From positions 15,648,550-15,712,549 of the forward strand of contig NC_037596.1 in the NCBI RefSeq assembly GCF_003073045.1: a stretch of 64,000 bases of DNA, written 5' to 3'. This DNA comes from Pomacea canaliculata. Lineage: Eukaryota > Mollusca > Gastropoda > Architaenioglossa > Ampullariidae. This document shows positions 33,845 to 45,899 of the stretch, piece by piece. Under the pieces are notes generated by a model. The model searched no databases. It had not been told where the DNA came from and saw nothing but the letters and a program-made list of their open reading frames with translations. Position 1 is the stretch's first letter. The number at the start of each line of letters is the position of its first letter. A program made the position numbers and the translations under genes.

Positions 33845-36800
33845 ATGAAACCTGTCCTTTATTTGATTCTGCTGTCACAACTTGTCCCAAAAGGTGCGTG
33901 TGCCTCCCGTTAAACTGTGGTTAACAGAAAGTGCTCCCTACATTAATTAAAAGGCACTCTTGAGCTTTAATCATTTAAATTTCTTTTTTTTTTTTTTGGT
34001 ATCTGTAATGTATTAGAATTGAAGGAATACAGATTTTCTGTAAATAAATTTGTAACTCATGGTACTTTATCTTCTTATTCCGAGGAAGTTGGAGTACCTT
34101 TTGTTTTGATTATGCTTTAATAAACCGTCTCAGACGTTAAGTTTGCTTAGACTGTACTTTTTAAGTGCATGACTTCCTAATTTTTTTTAATTTTTTGTAA
34201 TGAAATTCTTTGAAATATCTTAATCGATGGTTATCATACTTTTTACTCAAAATTACCTTGTACTGCCTTAATTTGTTTGGGTCAAGAATCCCATGGTTAA
34301 AGCTGTTTACATGTGTTGCTGCAGGCACGACAGAAGCAGGATGTTCAGCAGATGGTGAGACGCTGTTTTGCAAATTTTCACAAGACCTCAACTCAACACA
34401 AAGTGATTTTGTAGTCAGCTTTTATCCAGACGATGGCGGTGAAGGTTAACTGATTTTTAAATGATTGTATAATTCATGTGTTCATGTATAACAGTTTTTG
34501 TAAATTTTTGTAGTCATTATTGTTTCAAGTTGTATTCACTTAACGTTGATTTCTGTTTTCTCTTTTAATTTTTAGCTATTTGGAACGTCAAATCTTTACC
34601 AATAGCAAATAATAACAACATAATGAAATTATTTTTTTTCCTGTATGTATATTATTGTTAGTAGTGACAGTTCTTAAAGAGATATGAGGAAAACGTTACC
34701 TTTGACGGAAAGAATTCCACATATGCTGTGTTTATAGTGATAAAAATTTAAGGAACAGATGTACCTACAAATCAAACTAATGAGTCTTCCTCTTTGGTGG
34801 AATTTTTTTCTTTTTGATGATTTATATATTTTTACTTTGATTTTTTATTTCATTTTGAAATCTAGTGTTTATAACTTTAAGCACTTACAGTTCAAATTAC
34901 TAATTTTTGCTATTGGTCTCTTTTTTCAAAAGCAGGATTTTTTTTCAGGTTATTGTTAATGAATTGGTGTAAGTGCACATCTACCTCGTTATCTGGTTTA
35001 TGCCATGATTAATCCAAAAATTTGAGCATAAATGAAGGGACATATATAGATATACACATTATTTTATTATTAAGAATAGATTTGCATAAAGCAAGTGTTA
35101 GATGGTTAAACGTTTTTACATCAAATTGTTTCGGTCTCATGAAATAGGAAATTTAAAATCTTCTCTCACATAACTTTTATCAAGAATTTTGCTTTAAAGA
35201 AGAGTAATCTATTTAGTTAAATAATCTTTCTTGTTTATTTAGGAAAAAGTCATGTCAACTTATGTCAGGCTGTTGTATTATCTATTTCTTGGGTATTCAG
35301 GTTTTTTGTTAAACTCTTAACGACATGAACTGTTCCAGCTTGCTTTCTTTCAAAGTTATGATTATCAGAAACTACAAATGACCCGTGAGTGTTACAGAAG
35401 TTTGTAAACACTATTGATCAGATTTGGGTTTTATCTGTACTCTCTACAGTCTACATAATGAATTCTAAAATATTAAAACTGCTTTATTAGTCAATTCTAA
35501 TGCAAATTTAATGTAACTGATTAGGTCACGTCCTTGGCGAAAAAAGATTAAAAAATGTTTGTGCTCTAGATTTTCTGTGGAAATGAACGGAGTCGTTTGT
35601 TTTAACGAACATATCTTGGAAGTGCTTAAACATCAGCTTATTCTTCTACATTTTCTGTAAGGGTAAGTAAATATTTTATCAATATCGTTTACATTTGACC
35701 AGATATCAATTGAAAGAATCATACTTTATCAATAGCGAAAAGACATTACGATCTGATGTCTAGTTTAAAAAAATTCCATATGTGCTCAGTTTTTCTTTTT
35801 TTCTCTATTGCGCTAATGAAACCCTATAATGTTAAAACTATTTTTAAAATTGTGTAATCTCTATAAGATGCTTAGTCTATTTCATGGATTTAATATTTGT
35901 GTTAATTGTTCTTTCTCTTTAACAGCTACTTTGTGGAATTTTCTTTAAAAAATAAAATGTGGCTTTACAAATTTGTGTATTATGTGTTTGTTTGGAGCGA
36001 TCTCTAACCGGACAGCGAGGTACTGTGCACATTTTTCTGTGTCCTAATACTTAATTTCGTTGCTTAGTTTGGAACTACAATGCTATTAAATAACACTGTA
36101 TTTAAAACACATAACTAATACTAATAAGCTGTGTCAATTGATCTAAACAGAGCCACTGCTGGACTGTGCATGGATCAAGTCAGATATTCATTGTATCAAT
36201 CAGAAGGGAGTAGCTCCCCAAACACCGGTGTCAAACACCGTTGCCATCACAATACCCACGACTTTTCTAAACGGAAATGGAAGTTACAAGTGTGTACCTG
36301 AAGGTTTTACACACAACAGCATTAATGAGTGTCGATTTCGAGGTAAATATGAGTTTGTTTTTTTTTATATAATATTCAGTTTCCACTATTTCCACGATTT
36401 AATCTATTTTTGTACCATTTACTGGAAAAGGCCTCTGTTTTGCTTTTCAGCCAGAACTAATGGGGTCGTTGGGTAGATTAGATAAACAAAGCTTTCGAAA
36501 GACCTTGTTACAGAGACATTACACAGGCAGCGGTAAGCAGGTTTTTCTTTTAGTCATTCCTTTATGTTTTCCAGAATTTTTTACCACTGTCTGTATCATT
36601 TTAAGGAGGTCAAGAACAGCTTACATCGACTGTCGAGCCAGATTACATGACCAAACCAAACAAGCTTGAGTCGTTTAACTGTCGCTAGTCTTGGTGACCC
36701 ACCAATGTTGTGGTCTGTTGCAATCCTATTGTTATGTTGTAATATCATTTCATCACCAAAGTACGATAAAGTATAGTATAGTCTACTGCAGTTTTTTAAT

Positions 36801-38896
36801 CTACTCTCCGTGTATACGTGAAACAAAGCATGTCTATCTGTCCAAATTAATAAATCTTAAGAGGTAAAACTCATTCAGTTATATTGGTTTTTAAATGCAT
36901 CTGTTCTTTACAGCTGTCTGTACTACTGATAAAAGATTCGGTATCCTGTACTTTAGGAAACCCCTCAAACATATGCTATTCTCATATGCATATAAAACTT
37001 TCATTTTAAAACAAAACACTACTGTTTCTTTTAGACAATGTCCGCTTTTTTACTATTTCATTTCAACTTTTAAGAGGAGCATAAGTGCTAAGATCTATGC
37101 TTTATTTATCTTGAGGAAAGATTTATAACTTTCAAGTTTAAAAGGGTTTTTAAATGCAGAAGACAAAAATACATGAGATCTTAAATCGTTCAAATTATTT
37201 TAAAAAACGTATCTTGTAGTGGTGTGGTGGCTTGTGTGCCTTGTCGATCCACAGAGCGATGTCGGCGGGAGCCATGTGCTCCTGGCAGGTGTAACCAACC
37301 CCAACAAGTCTGTCAAGGGAGAGACCAGACTCGGCACCTGCAACAAAACCTCTTTAAACTATTACTAAATGGCCTTATTATTTTGTAAAAATATAATTTC
37401 ATTGGTTTCAGGTCAAAATCATGTCAAAGGGAGAATGGAAAGCCTGAACAATGAAGAAAACAATTTTAATGGTAGGTTTTTCTTCTGATTACAAATACAC
37501 TTTCTAAAGGAATAATGATATGTTTCACGTATTTCAATATTGTATACATTTAAAAATGGTATATAAATGCGCTTATGAATCTGCAAGTGCAGTTCATGAT
37601 ACTGTGAACATTAAAATGTGACGGCAAATTTTCCGAATACCCTAGTGTGTGTGTTTATAATTATAGATAGAAAAACTTACAACTCAATGAGTGGATTAAT
37701 TATTTTTACACTCAAAATTAAAAGAAGTGTAGCTGTAAGGCGAACACAAATTCTGAAAGTGAGAGGCTCGTTAATAAGTTGCTTTCTCGTAGAGCTGAGA
37801 AATGATTACAAAATTTTACAAAAGAATTTTGCATGAGAAAAATGTCTTAACATTAGCTTTTACAGCTTTTTTGTGAAAGCCTCAAATCTTTAAAATCAAT
37901 ATTCAGAAATCACTTTTAAATTACGTTAAAAAAGAGTACTAATAGTTTATAATATTTGGTGGGTTGATTTAGTATAATAAGTACAGACAATTTTATCCAC
38001 TATTGTGTTACGTTTTTATCACCTAACCAAAGGATTTCGATGAACTGTAGTTTTATCTATACAATTTAAAAAAAAGCTTAACTCCCTTTGATGAACTGTT
38101 TCATATATTAACAGTACATGTGGTTCATTCACTGTTGCCGCATTGGTGACTTGCTACTGGTTGTGTATACAAGCCTCTTAAATGGAATTGCAGGTTAACA
38201 AAAGAACATTTAACAAAAGAATTATTTACAAACAAAAAGCTTGCATTTATTGTTGTTCCAAGGATCACCCTTGACTGACTCTGCAGTGCTTGTGTGGCAT
38301 CTCTCTTTTGTAATGGCTTCGGTGTCTTCAGCGACTTCTGCATTTCTTTTGTGAAGAAAGGTTTAGTTGATGCTGCTTCGTTACTTAACTCTGAAAGTGT
38401 TCTTTTATAGCAAAGTTATGAAACATTTTGCATTATTTGAATTTAATAACAACTTTTTATTTCATTTCCTGGAAGTGTATGAGAGATATGACAGCAATAA
38501 TTTTTAATTTCTAAATATTAAATAAAATAGTAAATGTAAGATATAAGAGAATAGAGATTTGGTCGCTTTTTTAAATCAAAGCATTATTATGTAAATATAT
38601 TAAGAAATGTAAATACGATTCATAAATGTATACAATACCCAAATGTTTAGGTTTATTTTATGAAACCATCTAACTAAGAGGCACCAGTGAAGTTTTGTCC
38701 CCCTTACTTGACCTTGCAGAAAAATCCTGCCCGGTCGTGTGACACCATTTCAACGCCAATAAACTCTTCTGGGAAAATATTTTAGAATAAATTAGAATTT
38801 TCACATTTTGATCACAGTAAAAACTATTGTCATTTACAGAAAATTTATTTGAATTTCAGTTGAATTGGATATTTTTTTCTTGCAGATAAACAGTAA
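33845..38896 (+). CDS. A5: single-Ig-domain protein, apparently secreted, 143 aa
   Basis: The firm exons are 33845-33893 (signal peptide MKPVLYLILLSQLVPK), 34325-34444 (ECxx-type half domain with LFCKF, FVVSFYP, DDGGEG) and 36151-36342 (LDCAWIKSDIHCINQKG, GNGSYKC). The probable end is 37412-37471 (20 codons, acidic and Asn-rich, phase 1 to 1) and 38886-38896 (strong acceptor ttttttcttgcag, then DKQ and a stop). The total is 432 nt in frame. The donor after 34444 is GTTAAC, which is weak. No TM exon was seen between 36,343 and 38,885, so the product would be soluble: possibly a decoy of the A-type receptors, or a copy that lost its TM exon. A poly(A) signal lies near 39,480. The first three exons are sure, the ending less so. 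Confidence 0.7.
36629..36691 (-). mobile_element. LINE fragment (RTE-like C-terminal motif) in an A5 intron
   Basis: On the - strand, RLATVKRLKLVWFGHVIWLDS matches the common xxxVxRRKLxWFGHVxRxDS segment near the C terminus of many animal LINE reverse-transcriptase proteins. The open frame extends to 36,826 but only this motif is recognisable. It is a short relic within the A5 intron between exons 36151-36342 and 37412-37471, antisense to the host gene. Confidence 0.75.
37195..37337 (-). CDS. GC-rich terminal-exon-like segment antisense inside A5 intron, family unknown
   Basis: On the - strand a good acceptor (ttttgttgcag) precedes 46 codons and a stop, entered in phase 1: AESGLSLDRLVGVGYTC, then QEHMAPADIALWIDKAHK, PPHHYKI and a short end. 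It is far richer in GC than the flanking intron and its codon use looks like conserved coding sequence. I do not recognise the protein. It could be a captured exon, a retained 3' exon of a fragmented gene, or part of a mobile element. No companion exons were found nearby. Confidence 0.35.
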
Positions 38897-40199
38897 CAGA
38901 TGTTTTGGTTAACAGCAGAATCCATGTATTGCAAACTGCTTCGTGAGAAAGTAGGAGTCGGCTTTGAAGAAAGTTTCGCAAGGCATCGGTAATGTTAAGT
39001 TGTCACATCCGCAAAATTCACGAGAGTCAGAAATGTTTAAATTTTTTTTCCAAGTGTGCCACTCATAAGGATATTACTCTACGAAAGTCCAACTTTTAGA
39101 ACCTAAGCGATTCTAACTTTATGGACTTAAATGTATATATGTGAAATAATATTTGTCGAGTTAAGCCGATTTTTTTACCACTGACATAGAAAGTGGAAAA
39201 ATATGCAAAAGATAACTATGTAAATTAAAAAGAAAATAAATAATAGGTCTACTTTTCTTAAAACTCAGAGAACGGCTTAGACACACACAAGTTAGCCTAC
39301 CTATGGAAAGATTTGAATTCACGCCCTCATTCAAATTTGCATAAAATGTCTTGCATTTATTTATTAGTCTATTATTCATTAGAAAACAACCAATGTTCAA
39401 AATTATTATTTATTTATCTTTTTAACTTTTCATTACAGATTTTTTTTCTTTTTGTTTAGTATGCATTTTGTTTTTGAACAATAAAGTTTAAAAAGCGATA
39501 AGCTGTTTAATTTTTTCTGAGATGTGTTTGTTAAGTACCGATGTTGCATTTATTTACAAAAATAGCTTGTCTAGACCGAGATATGCATGTGTAAGTGTTT
39601 ACTTGGTAATGAATTTGTATTTTGTCTTGTATGACAAAACCGTGTTACCCGCTGTTTGCGAGATGGACTAAGTACATCTGCCGAAGAGATTCGCTAATTT
39701 CAAGGCTAACTTTCTAAACTATTTCCTTTTAAACTGGTAGCAGTGTATTTCTCTACAGCATAGACTTTTTCAATTATTTTTTTTCGAAATGCATAAAATG
39801 CATATCTTCATATTTATTTTAACTTTCTACTTCTTGCACACACATAGCTATTCACTGTCAGTTATTTGTTATTAATATATTGAGTCTAGCGATTGTTGTT
39901 GTAAAGCTACAGAGGGACAATAAATAGTTGAAACCTTTTTTCCAAAGGTTTTTGCGAGAGGAAATGCTTTACGATAGGAAAAGTTCACTGGCGTCGCTAT
40001 ATGGGGCACGTGAGAAATCATCCGACGCTGTGACTAGAAGATATGTGTAGTAATCAAGAGGAAAAGGAAAGACAGTGATTTTCCTGTTTGTTTGGTTTTT
40101 TTTAGAGTAGTCTTCCTTCGAGGAATTTTTTGTTCCCTTTAAATAGCCTTACACTACCAACAGTGAAATGTCAACAGGAAAATTTGAATTTGTACTTCT

Positions 40200-40665
40200 A
40201 TTATTTAAATCATGCGCTCACTATTTTTGAGTCCTATTTTCCACCCAGATGTAAATGTAAACGTCGCTGCCAGCCATTAGAATTTTCCAGAAAAACTCGA
40301 TATCTTACGACTTATAACGGGAGCAAAGAAAAAGAATCTTAATACCATATAGTTGTTGTCACTATCTCGTAACTAAACAAATATTTAACGATCTTTGGAA
40401 TGGTAATACATATGAAACCTTGGTCAAGGTCAAAGACTCACCAGTCAAACAGACAGGAAATAATAAAATATCCGATATCAAATTTGATCCCTGAACACCT
40501 TGCAAACGCAGCTGTTGCTCATCAAGTCGACAAGAAAAAATGCTGCTGGGGAACAGGCGTGATTTTGAGTGGGAAAACCCTCGACATGTCAAGTAAAATT
40601 CTTCCTTTGTTACTGAAAGCTTCAGAAAATCCTTTAAAGAAAAAGATAATGCATTGCTCTTAGCT
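40200..40665. repeat. Repeat block II, copy 2 (first copy at 25,020-25,480)
   Basis: It is related by eye to 25,020-25,480 over its whole length (gatgtaaatgtaaac, aaaaactcgatatcttacga, gacaggaaataat, ccctcgacatgtcaagtaaa). It suggests that DNA 5' of B3 was duplicated to a site 5' of A6. Confidence 0.7.
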
Positions 40666-41601
40666 CCTCAAGCCTTCATTAATATAAATTATTTAAATAA
40701 TTAATAAAAACTTACGCTTGGTTTATGCAAATAACTTGTTTGTTAGTGCAAATTTTATTAGTTTCTTATTAGAATGTTATCGATTTTTATATGCTGTGTG
40801 TGATCACGTAAAATAAGTAGGGTATGGAACTTTTATGCTTGTAATGTATTATATGTATTATAATCACGAACACAAGCACATAAATAATATAAGTACTCAA
40901 AATCAACAGTACATATGCTAAAAGCATACACGCAACTTTCACGTATCGTACATTTGTTGTGATCATGTCAGGTCCAAAGGGGAAGGAAGGCCAGTCCCAT
41001 CTCGATGGCCAGTTTTACTATTTGCGGGTTGTTTTATTTTACACTATCTTTAAATCAGTTTTCTGTTTTAGGGTAAGTGTCTTTATCCTGTTTTTCCCTG
41101 TTTCCTTTGTTTGATTAGCCGTCACCTGCCTCTGGCTGAGCAAGTGACTGATGCTTGCAGGGAACCCTTGACAGTGGAAGTGTTTCTTGACCTCTGTTGA
41201 CACCGTACAAGTTTGGTGTGTAGTGGGGGCTTATCGGTGTTAAAGTTCTGAGAAGGGGAAAGCTACGTGATTCATGTCCTGTTCGGCCAGCTCAAGAACA
41301 TGGGAAAAGTCATTTTCCTTGTTCTCGGTTTTCGAGAACGAAAACAAAGAGGTCAACAGTCATACAAATGAACTCGAGCGACTCATGTTAACTTCAGTGA
41401 GGCAGGCCGTAGAGCATGTGCATTAATTACACATTTCTAGTAAAAGGAGCTGTCCTATTAGACGCAGCTAGCACTATCGACAATTAGACCACAGGTGACA
41501 ATAATGATTTGTAACAGCTCTTTGTCACTTTGAGCGTTTCGCTGGTGTGTATAAAGGAAATAACAGGCTGTGTGGATCGGCTCTCCTTAATATTGCTACG
41601 C

Positions 41602-41883
41602 TTATATTTTGTTGTCGATCGTCGATTTGGATAGAAATTGTGGACCTTCATGTTTACATGGGCTTCTGCTGCATTTTCTTTCTCTTCTGGTTTGCAACAG
41701 AACTGTGTAAGCGGCTAAGACAACAATGACTACGTAAAATAAAGCCCCTTCCTCTGCTTGTAACCGCGAGTCCCACAGCTGTGCGATGTGTTGTCGTAAC
41801 CACAGTAGTGTCTGAGGTTGTAGTTTTGTGCGAAAATGAATACATAAGGGAGAAAACGCCGGAACCTTTAGGAATTGTTCCAC
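41602..41883 (-). CDS. Small open frame with one strong TM helix, unrecognised
   Basis: A 93-codon open frame on the - strand, GC-richer than its flanks. A hydrophobic helix (ALFYVVIVVLAAYTVLLQ) is followed at once by TRRERKCSRSP, obeying the positive-inside rule. The frame begins at a GTG, so the true start would be a splice acceptor or lie elsewhere. An overlapping frame is Thr-rich. I considered a KCNE-like single-pass subunit because of length and layout, but no diagnostic motif supports it. It may be a TM exon of an unknown - strand gene or chance. Confidence 0.25.
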   Translation of the reverse strand: MEQFLKVPAFSPLCIHFRTKLQPQTLLWLRQHIAQLWDSRLQAEEGALFYVVIVVLAAYTVLLQTRRERKCSRSPCKHEGPQFLSKSTIDNKI

Positions 41884-43212
41884 TATTGATTGCTTCCCTT
41901 TAACACATGAATAAAAGTCATCCGATCTGGTATTTCATTATGTTTGAAAGTAGGCGAAGGTTTAGGCGACACGCACCATGTCGAAGTCGGTTGCCAGTTG
42001 CTCAATTCAACATGGATTTGTACTCAAAGAACTGAGAATAAGAAGAAAACAGTAAGTAGTATTTAAATTCTAATGTATATTCTAATAACATTCATGCTTG
42101 TTTGGTATTTTATGTGTGTAGATATTATATATTTTTTTTATTAATATCTAAGTTGTGACCTACTTCCTGCGATCGCGGGAACTCGCTCGAATGGTTGATT
42201 TAAGTAGAGCGCGAAAGACACGATAATCGACAAGAACTAAAGCCGTCTGGGTCTGCCTTAGCACAGGTAGGTAACAGCAACAAAATTACTAAGCGTTAGT
42301 GGACGCATTCATTCATTTGCTTCTTGTAATTCTTCTGTCCACAAGCTTGATCAGATATGCTTGCAATAAATTTAAAAAAAATTACCAGCAGATAAAACAA
42401 TGTACATCGGCCTGTTTCTTTGTCTTAGAGTGCATCCGCGATTTATCAAGTCCTCTTCTTTGTGATACAAACCAAGATAGGTAGCATATCAGCCTACGCT
42501 CTGGACAAAGCAGCTATGTTCTAACATGTTTGATTGACTTCTTGCTTGGACGTGCCTTTTTTTCAGGAAAGCCTAAAGAAATGTTCTTTGTTCAGAGGAA
42601 AAATGTCACTGCATTAGGTCTTAAACATTTCGTAAAATTTTTTTTTTCCATATCGACGAGGTTACCATTGCACGCATTACATGCTGAGAGAGTTCTTACA
42701 TGGATTTTAATTTATGGTTGCAGGCTTTGGTAATTGAAGCGACCGAGTTGTAATTCATCATTTTCTAATATGATATATGTTTTCATTTTACTCATGCTGC
42801 CACAGCTAGTCTCAAGCGGTAGCTGTGCACTTAGTATTCACTTTATTTACCACCAGAAGTAAACTCATTCAAAAGCGTTTTCACAATTATTTAGACATTA
42901 AATATTGCAGAGAGTAATGTATAAGTTATTGCAATATTAGTTTAACGATATTTAACATAAATATAAATTAAAAAAATTAATATAAAAAAATACTAAAAGG
43001 GATACGTATTAGAGAAGTGGCTGATGTAATTTTTACTTTAAAGGTTTAGAACCTCAGAAACAGCTCACTAAGTGTTAGTTTATATATATATATTTGTAAT
43101 AGTACTAAAGTGTGTGAATCCTGTTGTCAGTTCTGATTGCATCAAAATGTGTTAGTGGTAGCAGTTAATCGTCTAATCACGTGTATGTATGATGCACATA
43201 CTTCTATTCCAG

Positions 43213-45075
43213 GTGAGGCAGAAATTGGTTGCAACGCAACTGTTGAAGGACACTTGATGTGTACGTTTCCAGAAAATGTTAACATTACAGAAACAGACTT
43301 CGGGGTATACTTTTATCCTGTTCATGGTGGTGAAGGTAACTCATGAAACAGCATTTATTATGCCTTTCTTTTGCTTGAAAATTGAAATGCTTGATTCATC
43401 AAACCATAGTGGAGGTAACAACAAAAGTCTAATTAAGCATTTTCTTCACTTCTAAATGTCTAAGAGTAGGCACCTGACATCCATATCCTTCGTTCCCGGT
43501 TTTTACTATCATATGGCAAACACTATCATGCATGGAGATTTTAAAATATTAAAATTTTTTTAAATGTGTATGTTTAGCTATGGCAACAGGGCTCCACATA
43601 TATAATGTTGTTGTAATGATTACTGCCAAAAAAGATAGAGCTTATAGGTTTTATCTTAAAATAGTATTAAAAGCCGTCTGAAAAAGGCTTTTAATATGAA
43701 TGGCTTTCTTTCTTAGATTTCCACGAACGTGATTATAAATTAGGAGCACAAAATAGTGTGTTCTGAAAAAAAACCTACAAGAAATTTGACAAACAAATTA
43801 TTTGTAAATCCTTTTTGCTTTGGCAGTTTGAAATCCGGAAAGTTGTATTTAACTAGGTATAGAAGGATAAGGAAAGTCTGCTGTTTAGGCGGCATTCTGA
43901 AGGGAAAAAAATCAAATAATAGATAGCATCAATAAACATAAATGACACATAGTTAATTGTTTTTGAAACAAAGAATTTAAAAAAATTAACAGGTTACAAA
44001 CTAATAGATGTTAAGCTGCAGTTGAACGAAATGACGAAAGTATTTTGTATGTCCCCGACATGGCCTGAGATAAAAGTACTGTCAAGAACAGCCTGTGCTA
44101 AACAAATGTATACCACCTCGCCCAAACATGTTTGTTTGTTCAGAACCACTTCGTGTGTGTCTCGTTTCTGCCCCGCCCGTATCCCAACTATATGCTTGCG
44201 ATGTCATGGTTACTGGTGACTAAAATATGGAATTACTCCAACTGAGGTTTTTTGCCATCCACCGGTATACATTTTTGAATCATTGATTAAAAAATACAGC
44301 ATTCAAAAAAAAAACAAAAAAAAAAAACAAAAACAACCCATGTTTGTTCTACAGAAGACAAAACATCCGTGCGTTGGCTTCCTGTTTGTTATTTGCTCGC
44401 CCATAACATATGACTGGTTTTTGCTTGATCATGTTTCTTTTTTAATTTTTTTTTCTTCGTGCACACACTAGGTTAAAATAAAAACATCTTTTGAAGATTG
44501 CTCTGTAGCCGTGACGGATATCTCGTGAGGAATGTCATTCTTTTCCTCATCCCTTTAAAGCTGTGAGATGACCTTCCATTAACGGATTCTCTTACGCACA
44601 AAAATCACAACTTACACTTTGCGATCACTTTTTTAATTACTAAATACTGCATCACAGAGCATTTCAAAGTTTTGTTCTTACATATTAGTGTTGCCATCAT
44701 CTTTTTAGCTTTATTTAACTTTAAATTACCACAAAGCTTAACGCACATGTATATAATAGATAACAATGTAGAAAATTAAGATGTATTTTTTTATGGTATA
44801 GATTTTTTATAGAAAGTATAAAAACTGCTTGAAAACATGATTAAAGAATGATTACATGTGCTAAATTCGCACAGAACCTCTTTTGGACTGTGGATGGGTC
44901 AATGCGCAGCTTCACTGCATCAAACAGGAGGGAGTTGAGAGTAAAAGCCCAGTAAACCACACTGCTGTGATCATCATACCCACAAGGATTTTGGAGGAAA
45001 ATGGAAAGTACAGATGTGTTAGTGACGGCCACAGGCATAACACCATTAAGCCATGTCAGCTTTCTAGGAAGCAAG
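43213..45075 (+). CDS. A6: Ig-domain exons of a receptor copy lacking a clear start and end
   Basis: Two well-kept exons are present: 43213-43335 (EAEIGCNATVEGHLMCTF, FGVYFYPVHGGEG) and 44875-45075 (LDCGWVNAQLHCIKQEG, NGKYRCVSDGHRHN). Both are phase 1 with consensus borders and most similar to A7 (same 123- and 201-nt lengths). No signal exon of the usual ~49 nt was found. The best candidate, ATG at 41,300, lacks a proper donor. No TM exon was found between 45,076 and the A7 leader; acceptor-like ttttacag at 48,641 could give a short hydrophobic end (VFLQYSLITSFF). The hAT element at 45,900 lies about 0.8 kb downstream. This is probably a dying copy with intact domain exons. Confidence 0.6.
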
Positions 45076-45891
45076 GTATAATAGCTTGTGGGTTAATACA
45101 ACCTTGCCATTCCCTTTTGAACCTTTACTTTCACAAACATCTTCAACTGTATGCATACTAAAGCAACACTGTATTAATCAATGCATTAGTACAAAAAAAA
45201 GCAAATAAATACTTGAAAAATATATGGCAGCACGCTAGACAACTTTGCTTTTCATCTACCACACAAATATATAAATATATAGCTAAAGAAAGCACAGAAA
45301 TGTACACACATAATGTTGGTAAATTATATACAAGAAAATACTAAATACACTAAAATGGAAAATATTTAAAGCACACAAAACGATGAGTGAATGAATGATA
45401 TTATATTTTACTTTAATAGAATAAAAAGAAAAAAATGAAAATACATAATATAAGTAATAGAAAATATAATTTGCATAAGCTTATTAAAATAATGACAAAA
45501 GTAATCCAGATTTAATCCAGATATATGTCTGTAAATGAGAAAGTAAACTTTTTCCTAGTTTCCTCTTTTAAATAAAATGTCAGCTTTTTATTTGTATTCC
45601 AATAGTTTTTTTAAAAGTTGTCTTAAAATGGTTACTTAAAAATCCCTAATATATGATTGGGTTTGACAGAACGAATATAAATCAAATGCAGTGACACTAA
45701 TAAAATTCTGTCTACATGTAAATGAAGAAGACAAGGACATAAAAGTAATCGTGCATATGTGCATCTACATTATTTAGTAAGCTCAGCCAAAACAAATCGT
45801 GGTGAAACTACTTTGAATCCCCAAAATGTGCAATATTTGTATCTAATCATTAATACTAACTTCAGAGACACATGTGTTTTAATCCATATTC

Positions 45892-45899
45892 TGCTAAGG
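45892..45899. repeat. Left 8-bp target-site duplication of the hAT element
   Basis: tgctaagg directly abuts the left terminal inverted repeat and is identical to 48556-48563. Confidence 0.95.

Larger units (their letters stand above)
38897..43212. other. Intergenic A5-A6
   Basis: It contains the A5 3' UTR (poly(A) signal near 39,480), repeat block II copy 2 (40,200-40,665), a TATA-like tgtataaagg near 41,550 and a small - strand open frame with a TM-like helix (41,602-41,883). A possible decayed A6 signal exon starts at 41,300 (MGKVIFLVLG) but lacks a consensus donor. The remainder is AT-rich with no gene that I can support. Confidence 0.45.

Noticed and set aside
36452-36533. Exon-like block after ttttcag in A5 (PELMGSLGRLDKQ...)
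   Set aside because: It has a gtaagc donor but is open only when entered in phase 0, while the preceding A5 exon ends in phase 1; the phase-1 frame has an early stop.
40974-41090. ATG frame (MSGPKGKEGQSHLDG...) ending near a gtaagt as the A6 first exon
   Set aside because: It does not resemble a signal peptide, and its length is unlike the ~49-nt first exons of the A-type genes.
41602-41883. Assignment of the small TM frame to the KCNE family
   Set aside because: Only length and single helix agree; no family motif is visible.
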